From Alteromonas gilva (lineage in GTDB: Bacteria > Pseudomonadota > Gammaproteobacteria > Enterobacterales > Alteromonadaceae), in the NCBI RefSeq assembly GCF_028595265.1, contig NZ_JAQQXP010000001.1, positions 1,426,001 to 1,490,000 on the forward strand: DNA of 64,000 nt. Reading direction: 5' to 3'. Made by a program: the position numbers and the translations under genes. The notes below the pieces were generated by a model. It did not search any database and was not told the DNA's origin. It worked only from the letters and a program-made list of their open reading frames with translations. Of the stretch, positions 19,310-28,535 are shown one piece after another; positions within the stretch are counted from its first letter, which is position 1, and the number at the start of each line of letters is the position of its first letter.

Positions 19310-19732
19310 TTAAACCGCAAGCGAGTCGTACACCACGACTTTACGCCACAGGTGAGAGCAGTCAGCAACGAACTGTTGATGAATAGGATGAACCTGATAT
19401 TGGTTTTGACCTTCGACATCATCAAATAAAAGCATTTCAGATACCTGAAAGCTGTTGTCGACCACATCACGCTTTTCAGTCGATGCCGGTACGCCAATTT
19501 GAATACCTTTAACACTGTCAATACGGGCCAGTGTCTTCAAACCTGCAATTAAGGCGGCAATGTCAGCTTCTGAGTCGGGGTTTTTAAGCCAGAAAAACAC
19601 GCTGTGTCTGAGTTGCGGTAAGACGGGATGGTTGTTTTCGTCGCTCGGTTTTGCTTCGGCAGTAAGTGATACGGCGCCTGCGGCGGCAGCGCCAAGCAAA
19701 AATTGTCTTCGTGGTAAGGGTTGATTGTTCAT
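19310..19732 (-). CDS. Tat-exported Dabb (stress-responsive alpha-beta barrel) protein
   Basis: 140-residue protein with a twin-arginine signal (PRRQFLLGAAAAGAVSL), so it is probably exported folded. The mature part is a ferredoxin-like Dabb domain: LRHSVFFWLK at its start and VHPIHQQFVADCSHLWRKVVVYDS near its end. Dabb proteins are small dimeric barrels of varied function. No substrate is suggested by the context. A Tat-secreted Dabb protein is somewhat unusual because most are cytoplasmic. Confidence 0.8.
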   Translation of the reverse strand: MNNQPLPRRQFLLGAAAAGAVSLTAEAKPSDENNHPVLPQLRHSVFFWLKNPDSEADIAALIAGLKTLARIDSVKGIQIGVPASTEKRDVVDNSFQVSEMLLFDDVEGQNQYQVHPIHQQFVADCSHLWRKVVVYDSLAV

Positions 19733-19839
19733 AAGGCCAGTTCCGATAGAAGCTAATTTCTTATCATGGCATAAAAAACCTCTCGTTGGCTAGAAGGTAT
19801 GGATTCACCCGGGGCTGTTGTGCTACTAACGCACAGTAA

Positions 19840-20046
19840 TTATGGTTTTTCCGGGGCGTCTGAGATGATGTCTTGCACTTCGGTATTGCCACTTAACTTC
19901 GCCAGGTCGAACAAATAGTCTTTTTGCAGAGTACCGAGTTGCTGGTCTCCCAGTAACGCCTTGAGTTCGGTGGCATCGTTATTAGCAATAGCAGTTTGGA
20001 TCCCTGCCATGTTGGCGATACTGCCTGGATCATTTGAGTGAGTCAT
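19840..20046 (-). CDS. Small hypothetical protein
   Basis: 68-residue acidic soluble protein without recognised domain; the phrase IANNDATELKALLGDQQ faintly recalls a single ankyrin-like helix pair. I chose ATG 20046 because AAGGAG stands six bases upstream; 24 further open codons upstream have no such site. It lies between the Dabb gene and the isocitrate dehydrogenase gene. Function unknown. Confidence 0.65.
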   Translation of the reverse strand: MTHSNDPGSIANMAGIQTAIANNDATELKALLGDQQLGTLQKDYLFDLAKLSGNTEVQDIISDAPEKP

Positions 20047-20182
20047 AATGAACTCCTTTTGTCTGGTGAGTGTATGCTTACTAATGGTTTGTTCGTGTGA
20101 GGTCGCAATAAAGTTCATTACAGCTTAAAAAAGCCTGGTGATGAATTCAGGTGAATCGGCTGATGGTGCTTTTTTCAGGCAT

Positions 20183-20210
20183 AAAAAAAGCAAGCGCTCA
20201 GGCTTGCTTT
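20183..20210 (-). terminator. Intrinsic terminator after the isocitrate dehydrogenase gene
   Basis: On the minus strand, AAAGCAAGC/GCTTGCTTT with a six-base loop is followed by a T run. A second hairpin AAGGGCGT/ACGCCCTT (20219-20242) lies between it and the stop codon. Confidence 0.85.
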
Positions 20211-20258
20211 AGGTAACGAAAGGGCGTTTCAGACAACGCCCTTGTCAGTTTCGCATGT

Positions 20259-21266
20259 TTACAAGCGTTCCAGCATGGCCTGAGTAAACTCTGTTGTACC
20301 GTGCTGACCACCCAGATCGCGGGTAGTTCGGTCGCCACTCTCGATAACGTCTTTTAACGCTGAACGGATGGCTTCTGCTTTATCCGCCATATTCAGGTAT
20401 TCAAGCATTTGCACAGAGGCCAGGATAACACTGGTAGGGTTCGCCAGGTTTTTGCCTGCGATGTCGGGGGCCGAACCATGAACGGCTTCGAAGATAGCAC
20501 AATCGCCGCCAATATTAGCACCTGGTGCCATGCCTAAGCCACCGACTAAACCGGCACACAGATCTGACAAAATATCACCAAACAGGTTTGTGGTAACAAT
20601 CACGTCAAACTGATGCGGATTCATGACTAACTGCATGCAAGCGTTATCCACGATCATTTCGGTGGACTCGATATCAGGGTATCTTTCAGCCACTTCACGG
20701 GCAACTTTAAGAAACAGCCCCGATGTAGATTTCAGAATATTCGCTTTGTGGACCGCAGTAACCTTTTTTCGTCCTTCGCGGCGGGCAAGTTCATAGGCGA
20801 ACGTGACGATCTTCTCTGCGCCGTCGCGAGTAATTTTACTGCGAGCTTCTGCTTCGTTACCGTCTTCTGAAACGACCTGCCCGAGCCCGGAATACATACC
20901 CTGGGTATTTTCCCGCACAGTGATAATATCAATGTCTTCGTAACGAGCTTTGGTGCCTTTAAAAGACAATACCGGGCGAATATTGGCATACAGTTTAAAA
21001 TGCTTGCGTAAACTTACGTTGATTGACGTAAAGCCCTCACCCACAGGCGTTGTCAGTGGGCCTTTCAAGGTGACCTTGTTTTTGGCGATAAGGTCGAGCG
21101 TGTCCTGCGGCAGGAGTTCACCGTGATTTTCCAGTGCCATTAAACCGGCATCGGCGTAATCATAGGCAAAATTACAGCCTGCTTTATCGAGAATTTGAAT
21201 GGCAGCATCAATAATATCGGGACCGATACCATCTCCGCGGATGACAGTAATACGTTGTTGAGTCAT
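20259..21266 (-). CDS. NAD-type isocitrate dehydrogenase
   Basis: 335-residue member of the isocitrate/isopropylmalate dehydrogenase family, oxidatively decarboxylating isocitrate in the TCA cycle. GDGIGPDI, the substrate loop TSINVSLRKHFKLYANIRP, ENTQGMYSG, the KANILKSTSG region, NLFGDILSD and AVHGSAPDIAGKN are all present. Length and loop (S-x-N-x-x-L-R) fit the short NAD-dependent type rather than the longer E. coli NADP enzyme; homoisocitrate or tartrate activity is less likely. ATG 21266 has AAGGAT seven bases upstream. A terminator follows. Confidence 0.85.
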   Translation of the reverse strand: MTQQRITVIRGDGIGPDIIDAAIQILDKAGCNFAYDYADAGLMALENHGELLPQDTLDLIAKNKVTLKGPLTTPVGEGFTSINVSLRKHFKLYANIRPVLSFKGTKARYEDIDIITVRENTQGMYSGLGQVVSEDGNEAEARSKITRDGAEKIVTFAYELARREGRKKVTAVHKANILKSTSGLFLKVAREVAERYPDIESTEMIVDNACMQLVMNPHQFDVIVTTNLFGDILSDLCAGLVGGLGMAPGANIGGDCAIFEAVHGSAPDIAGKNLANPTSVILASVQMLEYLNMADKAEAIRSALKDVIESGDRTTRDLGGQHGTTEFTQAMLERL

Positions 21267-21493
21267 CAAAAATCCTTAGTCACTTTTACTGATTCGTTAG
21301 GTCAATGGGTTTGGTAAAACTGCAGCGTAGTTGATTGTGCCTAAAGGCATGCTATCAGGCTGTCTTGTTATTTATGTGTAGGATATTACCTGTCATTTAA
21401 CCGGCGTATATAACAGCGTAAGTGTATACGATTTACCACAAAATGAGTAGCTCGTTGGGTCATAGTGCGCATAAACGCTGTTTATGTTGGTGG

Positions 21494-23110
21494 TTAGATT
21501 AACGGGCAAATTAACAAATGTGCGACCTGCTGATAGAGCGACTCTTTGTGCGCTAACAACCCTGGGTAAGCCTTGTCAGTCTGACGCATAAAAAGTTGAG
21601 TTTGAGGACAAGGTTGTTGAGCTAACAGCCATTGCCGCGCCCAAATAATGCTTATACCAGTAATGCAATGGGTTAAACGAAGGCGCCCTGGTACATCGTC
21701 GGGCAACTTACCGCCGCAGGCGATTAACTGGCCCTGGGCTTTGTCTTGTTGCCAGGCGTTAGCGAGTGCCAGCAAGCGTTGACGGGTGGCACTGCTCAAT
21801 GCGTCTGAGGTGTTTACCAGGGTAGAAACATCAAACAGTTTCGCTGAATCGGCTGCAATGTGCACAGCACTTTTCAGTTCATTGACAGTAAACAGTGGCG
21901 ACAATGCAACGGTGGTGATGAGACCGGCGCTTTGTGGTGTAACGGCCCGGGTGGTGGCAGCCAGCTCACTGCTCAGTAACGTGGCTATCTGAGTAAGTTT
22001 GCTAAACCACAACAACAGCGGAAACCGATGCTGGGTAAGACGTTGATAGAGTGCGTACTGCACTAACATATTGCCGACGCGCTCAAGGCCGTAGGTAAGA
22101 ATACTCTGTTTAAGATCGTTAACGGCCAGTTGCATACGGTTATCTTTAGATGCGGCGTCAGTTAAAAAGTGCGCAAACATCGGCTCTGCCGCCACTAAAT
22201 CAACCACTTTCTGAATTGCCACGTCAGGATCGTTGAGCGCCTGCAGCAGCCGCCGTAACGAAGCTGGTGGCGACGATACCGGAAAACTCGCCGGTATAGC
22301 CCAATGCTGCGTGCTACTTGCCGTGAGTTGTTCCTGGTGTGGTGACGCTAAGAGTTGCCCGACACGTGCCAACCATTTCGTTACCGAACCGGTTTGTGAC
22401 AGAGTCTGAGTCAGCCTGGCTTTGTCTACCTGTTCAAGTTGCGCCTCGTGAGGGAAATATACCATTGAGGTATCGGCCCGTTGGTGAATGACCATGCCGG
22501 TTTGCAACTGGTATTTTATTTGGCTCCCTTCTGGATTCAGGCCAGGATATGTCAGCAGCGGCGTGAGTTGCTCCAACCCTGCATTGGGTAAAGACAGAGC
22601 GAGCTTGTGAAGGATGGCAGACAACGGCATATCAGGTGTGTGGTCAATCCAGCGCTGCCACTGCCAGGCGATTTCAAAACAATCTTCAAAACGACACCGT
22701 TTTGCGTGTTTAGGCATAATGCACTGTGACCAATAGTGTTGGCCCTGCTGTTTTAATTGGCGGATAACCCTGCTGTAATGTTTTTTATCGGCGCCGGTAG
22801 CCTGCAACTGATAAAAGCTGAGTAACCCTGCTATGCCATGTTGCAACGTGTGGTGGTTAACCCGGTTACGTAAGCCGAGCAACACATATATACTGATGTG
22901 ACGGGCCCACCGGTGTTGGCTTGGCTGGTCGCTGGTATATACATGACAGGCCATCACGGTCAACAGTGGCAGCTGTGATTCAGCAAAGTTTATCCATTGT
23001 CCGGCGGCCTGCAGATATTGGGATAGCTGAGACGTTCGGGTAGCGGGCAGGGCTGGCAGCGCTAAGCTGTCGCGGATAATCGCGTTTAACGCTGTGGTTA
23101 GCTCTGTCAC
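21494..23110 (-). CDS. HDOD-domain signalling protein
   Basis: 538-residue cytoplasmic protein. The N-terminal half (about residues 1-270) is helical, His/Gln/Trp-rich and unrecognised. From about 285 it matches an HDOD domain: LRRLLQALNDPDVAIQKVVDLVAAEP, then ILTYGLERVGNMLVQYAL. HDOD domains are catalytically dead relatives of HD phosphohydrolases and appear in signalling proteins, often linked to cyclic-di-GMP or chemotaxis. GTG start, five bases after the stop of the DUF3192 gene, so the two are probably coupled. Function unknown. Confidence 0.7.
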   Translation of the reverse strand: MTELTTALNAIIRDSLALPALPATRTSQLSQYLQAAGQWINFAESQLPLLTVMACHVYTSDQPSQHRWARHISIYVLLGLRNRVNHHTLQHGIAGLLSFYQLQATGADKKHYSRVIRQLKQQGQHYWSQCIMPKHAKRCRFEDCFEIAWQWQRWIDHTPDMPLSAILHKLALSLPNAGLEQLTPLLTYPGLNPEGSQIKYQLQTGMVIHQRADTSMVYFPHEAQLEQVDKARLTQTLSQTGSVTKWLARVGQLLASPHQEQLTASSTQHWAIPASFPVSSPPASLRRLLQALNDPDVAIQKVVDLVAAEPMFAHFLTDAASKDNRMQLAVNDLKQSILTYGLERVGNMLVQYALYQRLTQHRFPLLLWFSKLTQIATLLSSELAATTRAVTPQSAGLITTVALSPLFTVNELKSAVHIAADSAKLFDVSTLVNTSDALSSATRQRLLALANAWQQDKAQGQLIACGGKLPDDVPGRLRLTHCITGISIIWARQWLLAQQPCPQTQLFMRQTDKAYPGLLAHKESLYQQVAHLLICPLI

Positions 23111-23115
23111 ACTAT

Positions 23116-23490
23116 TTAGCTACTCAGATAGGTTTGATAAGCGCCATCACCCCAGGCAATCAGGGCTTCGTTTTCAAATAGTAATGGAGTGCACTCATCC
23201 TGTGTGGTCAGGCCATCCGCCCGGATGTGTTGAGTGCGGTAAAACATGACCTGGATTTCGCGGCTATCTTGCATTTTGGCTTCGGTAATGTCCGGCGCAC
23301 CCAGTAAGGCCATGACTTCTGCCCGGGTAATGCCGAGTTTAAGCTTGGAAATTTGTACTTTGTTGTACTCTTCCCGATCCTGCCAGTCCATATTCTCCGG
23401 TTTGTCCGGATAAAAGGCAATTAACAAAAACGCCAGCACTGCATAAGACGCAACGCCAATCAATATGAGCCGTATCGCTTTACTATTCAT
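23116..23490 (-). CDS. DUF3192 family membrane-anchored protein
   Basis: 124-residue protein with one N-terminal membrane helix (about residues 7-26) and a DUF3192 domain: ISKLKLGITRAEVMALLGAPDITEA, then VMFYRTQ, DECTPLLFENEALIAWGDGA. The fold probably resembles SmpA/BamE-type domains. It shares the YRTQ...DG.TT.DECTPL.FEN core with a lipoprotein encoded at 28.5 kb, so the window has two paralogues with different membrane anchors. Function unknown. Confidence 0.85.
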   Translation of the reverse strand: MNSKAIRLILIGVASYAVLAFLLIAFYPDKPENMDWQDREEYNKVQISKLKLGITRAEVMALLGAPDITEAKMQDSREIQVMFYRTQHIRADGLTTQDECTPLLFENEALIAWGDGAYQTYLSS

Positions 23491-23616
23491 TTATCTACGT
23501 GTTGTTCCATTAAACTATAATGATTGTGGCCGTATTATGACCGCGCTGTGAATATTTTTAACGGTTAGTCTATCCAAATAATCGGCCACTGTCAGCACTG
23601 AGAATGTTACTGAGTA

Positions 23617-24978
23617 TTAATTGCGATTAATACTGTAACAGGGTTGGTACTCCGTCCCCGGCAGTTTCATGCGTTGTTGTGAGACGAATGATTTGAGCAG
23701 TGTGTCAATGCGTGCCATCAGATCTGCTTCGCCAGACAGGTTGAACGGGCCACAATCACGGATTTGTTTGATACCTTCGGCTTTAACATTGCCGGTGACA
23801 ATGCCTGAAAAGGCCTTGCGTAAATTATTAGCCAGATCTGACAGTGGCTGATCGCGGTGTAAATTTAATGCAGCCATCGATTTGTGAGTGGGGATAAACG
23901 GCTGTTGAAAATCGTCTTCTATTTTTAACGACCAGTTAAAGTTAAAGGCATCCCCCATCGCAAGTCTGAATTGCTCGACTTTTTTAACGCCCTGACGCAG
24001 TACGAGCGCAACTTCGACGGGATCATCAATAATAATCTGGTAGCGATTTTGCGCGACGCTGCCCAACGTGGCACCAATGAATTCGTGAATGGCCTCAAAA
24101 TAGCCTTCGCTACCTGCCGGACCGGTTAATACAACCGGGAATGGCTGTTGGGCGTTACGCTCGTGAATGAGGATACCCAGCAGATACAAGAGTTCTTCGG
24201 CAGTGCCGACCCCGCCCGGAAAAATAACAATACCGTGCCCAATACGCACAAATGCCTCAAGCCGCTTCTCGATATCAGGCATGATAACCAGTTCGTTTAC
24301 AATTGCATTCGGCGGCTCGGCAGCAATAATGCTGGGCTCTGAAATACCAATATAACGACCCTGACGATAACGTTGCTTAGCGTGACCAATAGCGGCACCT
24401 TTCATGGGCCCTTTCATGGCGCCCGGACCGCAGCCCGTGCAGATATTCATTTCGCGCAAACCAAGTTGATAGCCAACTTCTTTGGTGTACTTATACTCTT
24501 TTAAACCAATCGAATGGCCCCCCCAGCACACTACTGTATTGAGATCGTTATTGCGTTCAATTAATTGTGCGTGGCGCAGCATATCGAACACCATGTCGGT
24601 AATAGTGCTGCCATCTTGCAAGGTGGTTTTATTGACCAGCGCGTATTTGTTACCCATGTAAAGCAGGTCGCGCAATACGGAAAATAAGTGCTCGTGAATA
24701 CCTTTAACCAAGTGGTCATCAACAAAACCCACTTCCGGCGGGTTGATAAGTTCCAGTTTGACACCGCGCTCGCGCCTGACGAGCTTGATGTCGAATGACT
24801 CGTAGGGGGCAAAGAGCATTTCAGAGTCGTCTTCGTCAACACCACTGTTTAATACAGCAAGACAACAATTACGAAAAAGCCGGTAAAGATCGCTGTTGGT
24901 CGTATCTTCGAGTTTAGCCACTTCGAGCTGCGAAAGTTGGCTCATCCAGCCAACCGGGTTTAACTGCACTTTTTTCAT
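23617..24978 (-). CDS. ppnN: Nucleotide 5'-monophosphate nucleosidase PpnN (YgdH)
   Basis: 453-residue LOG-family enzyme that cleaves purine and pyrimidine mononucleotides to base and ribose 5-phosphate. The core has CTGCGPGAMKGPMKGA and the signature PGGVGTAEELLYLLG; the family N- and C-terminal extensions are present. In E. coli PpnN is activated by (p)ppGpp. Its ATG overlaps the stop of the upstream diguanylate cyclase gene (ATGA). The neighbourhood with queF and syd is as in E. coli. Confidence 0.95.
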   Translation of the reverse strand: MKKVQLNPVGWMSQLSQLEVAKLEDTTNSDLYRLFRNCCLAVLNSGVDEDDSEMLFAPYESFDIKLVRRERGVKLELINPPEVGFVDDHLVKGIHEHLFSVLRDLLYMGNKYALVNKTTLQDGSTITDMVFDMLRHAQLIERNNDLNTVVCWGGHSIGLKEYKYTKEVGYQLGLREMNICTGCGPGAMKGPMKGAAIGHAKQRYRQGRYIGISEPSIIAAEPPNAIVNELVIMPDIEKRLEAFVRIGHGIVIFPGGVGTAEELLYLLGILIHERNAQQPFPVVLTGPAGSEGYFEAIHEFIGATLGSVAQNRYQIIIDDPVEVALVLRQGVKKVEQFRLAMGDAFNFNWSLKIEDDFQQPFIPTHKSMAALNLHRDQPLSDLANNLRKAFSGIVTGNVKAEGIKQIRDCGPFNLSGEADLMARIDTLLKSFVSQQRMKLPGTEYQPCYSINRN

Positions 24979-26486
24979 ATTTGGTCCTGTAAAACAATTT
25001 TATTCCGACCATCTGATTTAGCCTGGTACAAGCATTTATCTGCGCGTTCAAACGCACTGGCTAATGACTCGCCATGTTGGCAAAAAGCAACGCCTATCGA
25101 TACGGTGACCGACAGTCGTTGGTGCTTAAATTTGAAGGGTAGTTCAGACAGTCCTTTTCGCAAATTGTCCAGCCGATTTTTGAGCTCGGGTGCATTAGCA
25201 TGACTGTACCCGGGTAATAACATTACAAATTCCTCGCCTCCCCAACGGGCGAGGAGCTCGCTACTGGAAACCTGGCTTTTTAAATGCCGGGCGATGGCCT
25301 GTAAGGATTTATCACCAGCAGCGTGACCATATTGATCGTTGATACGTTTAAAGTGATCAACATCGAGGATCGCAATACATAACGGCACATCAGCACGTTG
25401 ACAGCGTTGCCATTCTTTTTCGGCCTTTTCATTGTAAGCCATACGGTTAGGAATTTTGGTCAACGGATCGGTATACATATTTACCCGTTGTTCGATCAGC
25501 TTTTTTCGGTAAGAATCGGTCTGCCTTTGCAGTACTTTAAGCTGTTGTTGCATCGAAACCAGGGTGTTAACTAAACATTCCTGCTCGGTACGGTCTGCTT
25601 GCTCCCCGGCATTGAGCGAAGCAGCTAACTGGTCGAGATAGAGCTGTGTCTGCTGCTTGAGTTGGTCAACATCGCAATTGTTTGCAACGGCATCTTCCAT
25701 TTTTGTAATAACAGCCTGTAACGTCAAATGCCGGTTCTGACGCGCATCAAAACTGTCGGTACTTTTAGCTATGCTGTTTTGAGCGTCGTCACTCACGTTA
25801 TGAAGCGCATTACAGAGACGTTGAATGACGCGGCTGGCATTATTCGCCTCGGCAATGGTTTCGTGGGCCATAACTCGGATCAGGATCAGGCAACTACTGA
25901 GTAACTCCTCTTCGCTCAACCCTTTTCCCAGCCTTTCATGTAAAGAGGCCAGGTAATCGTCCTGTGGATTAATCAGCACATAGGTTTGCACCAGTTGTTC
26001 AAGTTCCTGCACCAGGTTTTGCTTTAACTGCAGTGCCTGAGAATCGTTGGCGGCGGGCCTTATGGCCGCGTCAGTGCTGGATAGGCCAACTTTATAACAT
26101 TGCAGTACTTTCTCATACAGAGGCAAAATAGTCGTAATGGTAGCTGACGGCTGTTCGAGCGCTGCAGCAGTTTTGACAGCAAGTTCTCGTGCCGACTGAT
26201 CAGTCACCAGGCGTTGAAACGTGTGAATGTCTTCGGTGAGTTGGCGTAACCAGTTTTGGGTAAGGGTTTTCACCGTTACCGGCTCCAGCATCAGTAGCTG
26301 GTTGAGTTTATTAATACTGATACTGGCGAGGGTATAGTCGGCTTTGGCACTTAAGTGATGACGTAATACACCCAGTTCCTTATCAATATCAACGGATATT
26401 CCTTCGTAATAGGTTGATAACCTGATTATAAATGCCGCCAGTTGTTCGCTGTGTGAACGCAGTGTCTGGATTTGTCTGGTATCCAT
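24975..26486 (-). CDS. GGDEF diguanylate cyclase with long helical N-terminal domain
   Basis: 503-residue protein. Residues 1-320 are helical without membrane segments and include a coiled coil just before the catalytic domain (QQLKVLQRQTDSYRKKLIEQR). The GGDEF domain covers about 340-500, with DPLTKIPNRMAYNEKAE, DVDHFKRINDQYGHAAGD and the active site RWGGEEFVMLL, so it is probably active. No RxxD inhibitory site is seen upstream of GGEEF. It lies between queF and ppnN and overlaps ppnN by four bases. No good ribosome binding site near its ATG. Confidence 0.9.
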   Translation of the reverse strand: MDTRQIQTLRSHSEQLAAFIIRLSTYYEGISVDIDKELGVLRHHLSAKADYTLASISINKLNQLLMLEPVTVKTLTQNWLRQLTEDIHTFQRLVTDQSARELAVKTAAALEQPSATITTILPLYEKVLQCYKVGLSSTDAAIRPAANDSQALQLKQNLVQELEQLVQTYVLINPQDDYLASLHERLGKGLSEEELLSSCLILIRVMAHETIAEANNASRVIQRLCNALHNVSDDAQNSIAKSTDSFDARQNRHLTLQAVITKMEDAVANNCDVDQLKQQTQLYLDQLAASLNAGEQADRTEQECLVNTLVSMQQQLKVLQRQTDSYRKKLIEQRVNMYTDPLTKIPNRMAYNEKAEKEWQRCQRADVPLCIAILDVDHFKRINDQYGHAAGDKSLQAIARHLKSQVSSSELLARWGGEEFVMLLPGYSHANAPELKNRLDNLRKGLSELPFKFKHQRLSVTVSIGVAFCQHGESLASAFERADKCLYQAKSDGRNKIVLQDQI

Positions 26487-26531
26487 TAGCCGGCATCTTC
26501 CTTGGTTGGTATCGGGGCTGCCATGTTGTTA

Positions 26532-27374
26532 TTACTGTCTGGCCATCCGCTCGTTTACCACGTCTACCGCATAATTACTGCGCAGGGGGTTAATGTCGAG
26601 ACCTCCCCGGCGGGTGTAACGGGCGTAAACGGCCAGTTTTTGCGGTTTACATCGCGCCATCAGGTCACAATAAATTCGTTCGATACATTGTTCATGAAAC
26701 TCATTATGCTGGCGAAATGAGATGAGATAAGCCAGCAGTCCTTTGTGATCTATCTTCGCACCTTCATAGCGTATCTGGATGCTAGCCCAATCGGGTTGGC
26801 TGGTAATCAAACAATTTGACTTGAGTAAGTGACTTACCAGGTTTTCACTTACTGTCTCTTCAGATTCGCAAGTGAGTAACTCAGGTGTTGGCTGGTAATG
26901 CTTAACTTCAATATCGAGATCATCAATCACTACTCCTTCCAAGTCGTTAATATGAAGCGCTGAAAAGGCTTGTGGCGTTACCAGTTTAGCGTCGACGGCG
27001 GCGCCCGCACAGGCAGAAAGGTCGGCGGTAATATGCTCAAGCACGTCATCGGCAGAGCGAAAATGGCTTTGGTTGAAGCTATTCAGATACAGCTTAAAAG
27101 ACTTGGATTCAATGAGGTTAGGTGACGAAATGGGCACATAACACTGCAATATGGCCACCTGTGGTTTCCCTTTCGGGTTGAGCCATGACAATTCATAACC
27201 GTTCCATATATCAATACCCTGAAAGGGTAAGGGGAAACTGACACCAATTTGTGAGCGGCTCAGCGCTCGCGGAACGGCTTGCAACAAAGACGGCGTATAC
27301 TGTTCAATGTAATCTACCTTCTGACCTAAAGTGAGATCGGTAGGTAATGTTGAGGGAGACTGGTTGTTTGTCAT
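26532..27374 (-). CDS. queF: NADPH-dependent 7-cyano-7-deazaguanine reductase
   Basis: 280-residue bimodular QueF reducing preQ0 to preQ1, the substrate of Tgt. The long (E. coli type) form is shown by its length and an N-terminal T-fold module. ESKSFKLYLNS (about 89-99) is the NADPH-binding motif, Cys188 in KSNCLITSQPDW is the thioimide nucleophile, and FHEQCIERIY holds the substrate-binding Glu. Divergent from syd, as in E. coli. Confidence 0.96.
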   Translation of the reverse strand: MTNNQSPSTLPTDLTLGQKVDYIEQYTPSLLQAVPRALSRSQIGVSFPLPFQGIDIWNGYELSWLNPKGKPQVAILQCYVPISSPNLIESKSFKLYLNSFNQSHFRSADDVLEHITADLSACAGAAVDAKLVTPQAFSALHINDLEGVVIDDLDIEVKHYQPTPELLTCESEETVSENLVSHLLKSNCLITSQPDWASIQIRYEGAKIDHKGLLAYLISFRQHNEFHEQCIERIYCDLMARCKPQKLAVYARYTRRGGLDINPLRSNYAVDVVNERMARQ

Positions 27375-27500
27375 GTGGCCTTATTGAGTTATTTTTTTAA
27401 TATATTCAACGTGGAACACAGAATACACTGGTGGCTATGGTATTCTCTGTATTTCCATTTCTTTATTATAGTTCAATAGTATAACCAATATGGAAACGCA

Positions 27501-28058
27501 ATGGAGAATATAGTACAAAAATCATTGCACAAGCTGATGCTTGAGCTTCAACAGGCGGCCGCTACGCAGCCTCAGTTAATGACGACTGAGTTTGATCCTG
27601 AATTGAATTCACCTTGTTATACAACTCATGTTGAAGCCGGTCAACCGTGTCAGTGGCAGCCCGTTCTGATGACAATAGAACAGAGCTTTGCCAATATTGA
27701 AAACGCCCTAGACATCACTCTCAACGAACAATTCTGCAAGTTTTTTACGACCTACTGGAGTTTTAATCTGCAGGTACGCGCTGAGCAGGGCGATTGTGAG
27801 TTATTGCAGGTCTGCAGTGAAGACGACTTTGCCCGGTTACAAGAAAACCTGATAGGGCACTTGTTAATGAAGCAGCGACTCAAGCAGCCGCCGACGCTGT
27901 TTTTTGGGCTGACTGACGAGGATGACTTTATTTTATCCGTCGACAACGCCTCCGGTGAAGTGGTTGTTGAGCAAGTAGGCAAAATCCCGCAACGATGCCT
28001 GGCGCCAGATTTAGCCAGCTTTCTGGACGGCCTCACACCACCTGTGCTGGTGTGTTAG
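27501..28058 (+). CDS. syd: SecY-interacting protein Syd
   Basis: 185-residue acidic soluble protein of the Syd family, which binds the cytosolic face of SecY and may proofread the translocon. Conserved parts are FCKFFTTYWSFNL, LLMKQRLKQPPTLFFGLTDEDDFILSVDNASGEV and LAPDLASFLDGL. Its stop overlaps the convergent stop of the next minus-strand gene by four bases. In E. coli csrB lies just beyond syd; here two csrB-like RNAs lie further along. Confidence 0.93.
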   Translation: MENIVQKSLHKLMLELQQAAATQPQLMTTEFDPELNSPCYTTHVEAGQPCQWQPVLMTIEQSFANIENALDITLNEQFCKFFTTYWSFNLQVRAEQGDCELLQVCSEDDFARLQENLIGHLLMKQRLKQPPTLFFGLTDEDDFILSVDNASGEVVVEQVGKIPQRCLAPDLASFLDGLTPPVLVC

Positions 28059-28339
28059 GCTCCCCATTTAGCTAGCCGGCTCTCCATAACCACCAACGCA
28101 TCTTCTAATTGCTTGACGCGTTTTTCCAACTGGCTGATTTTTTCTTTGTCGCTGATATCCGCAGGGGAAGGGGCGGCCTGATATTGTTGGTTAAAAGTTT
28201 TTATGGCTTCAATTGCATCCAGAACCGTCACTTTAAACGGGGCTTTGCTACGTAGCAGACCAACACCGGGTGTTTGCCCCTGAGCCGCGAGCGTGTGGCA
28301 TAAGGTAACAAGTGTGGCTTGCTTTTCTGTTGCAGACAT
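28055..28339 (-). CDS. Small hypothetical coiled-coil protein
   Basis: 94-residue protein. The N-terminal part (GQTPGVGLLRSKAPFKVTVLDAIEAIKTF) looks like a small helix-turn-helix, similar in style to the DNA-binding N-terminus of KfrA-like proteins. The C-terminal 30 residues (ISQLEKRVKQLEDALVVMESRL) are a clear coiled coil. ATG 28339 has AAGGA upstream. Convergent with syd. DNA binding is inferred only from shape. Confidence 0.7.
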   Translation of the reverse strand: MSATEKQATLVTLCHTLAAQGQTPGVGLLRSKAPFKVTVLDAIEAIKTFNQQYQAAPSPADISDKEKISQLEKRVKQLEDALVVMESRLAKWGA

Positions 28340-28535
28340 TATGGCGTCCTTAATAAAAGACCAGTTATCTTATGCTGGTCAAAAATACCAATACTTCGTT
28401 GAATATACCCATAATTAGTTGATGTGCCAAGTTTAAAATTCTCGTGTGTCTTTAAAATCAATAGCTTATAATTGGCCTCATTCTTGATTAACTCTTTATA
28501 TAAATAATGAATAAACTTTGTTTCAAGGAAATATT

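Noticed and set aside
21469..21487. CATAAAC/GTTTATG hairpin after the HDOD gene
   Set aside because: Seven base pairs with a three-base loop and no T run on the minus strand, so not convincing as a terminator.
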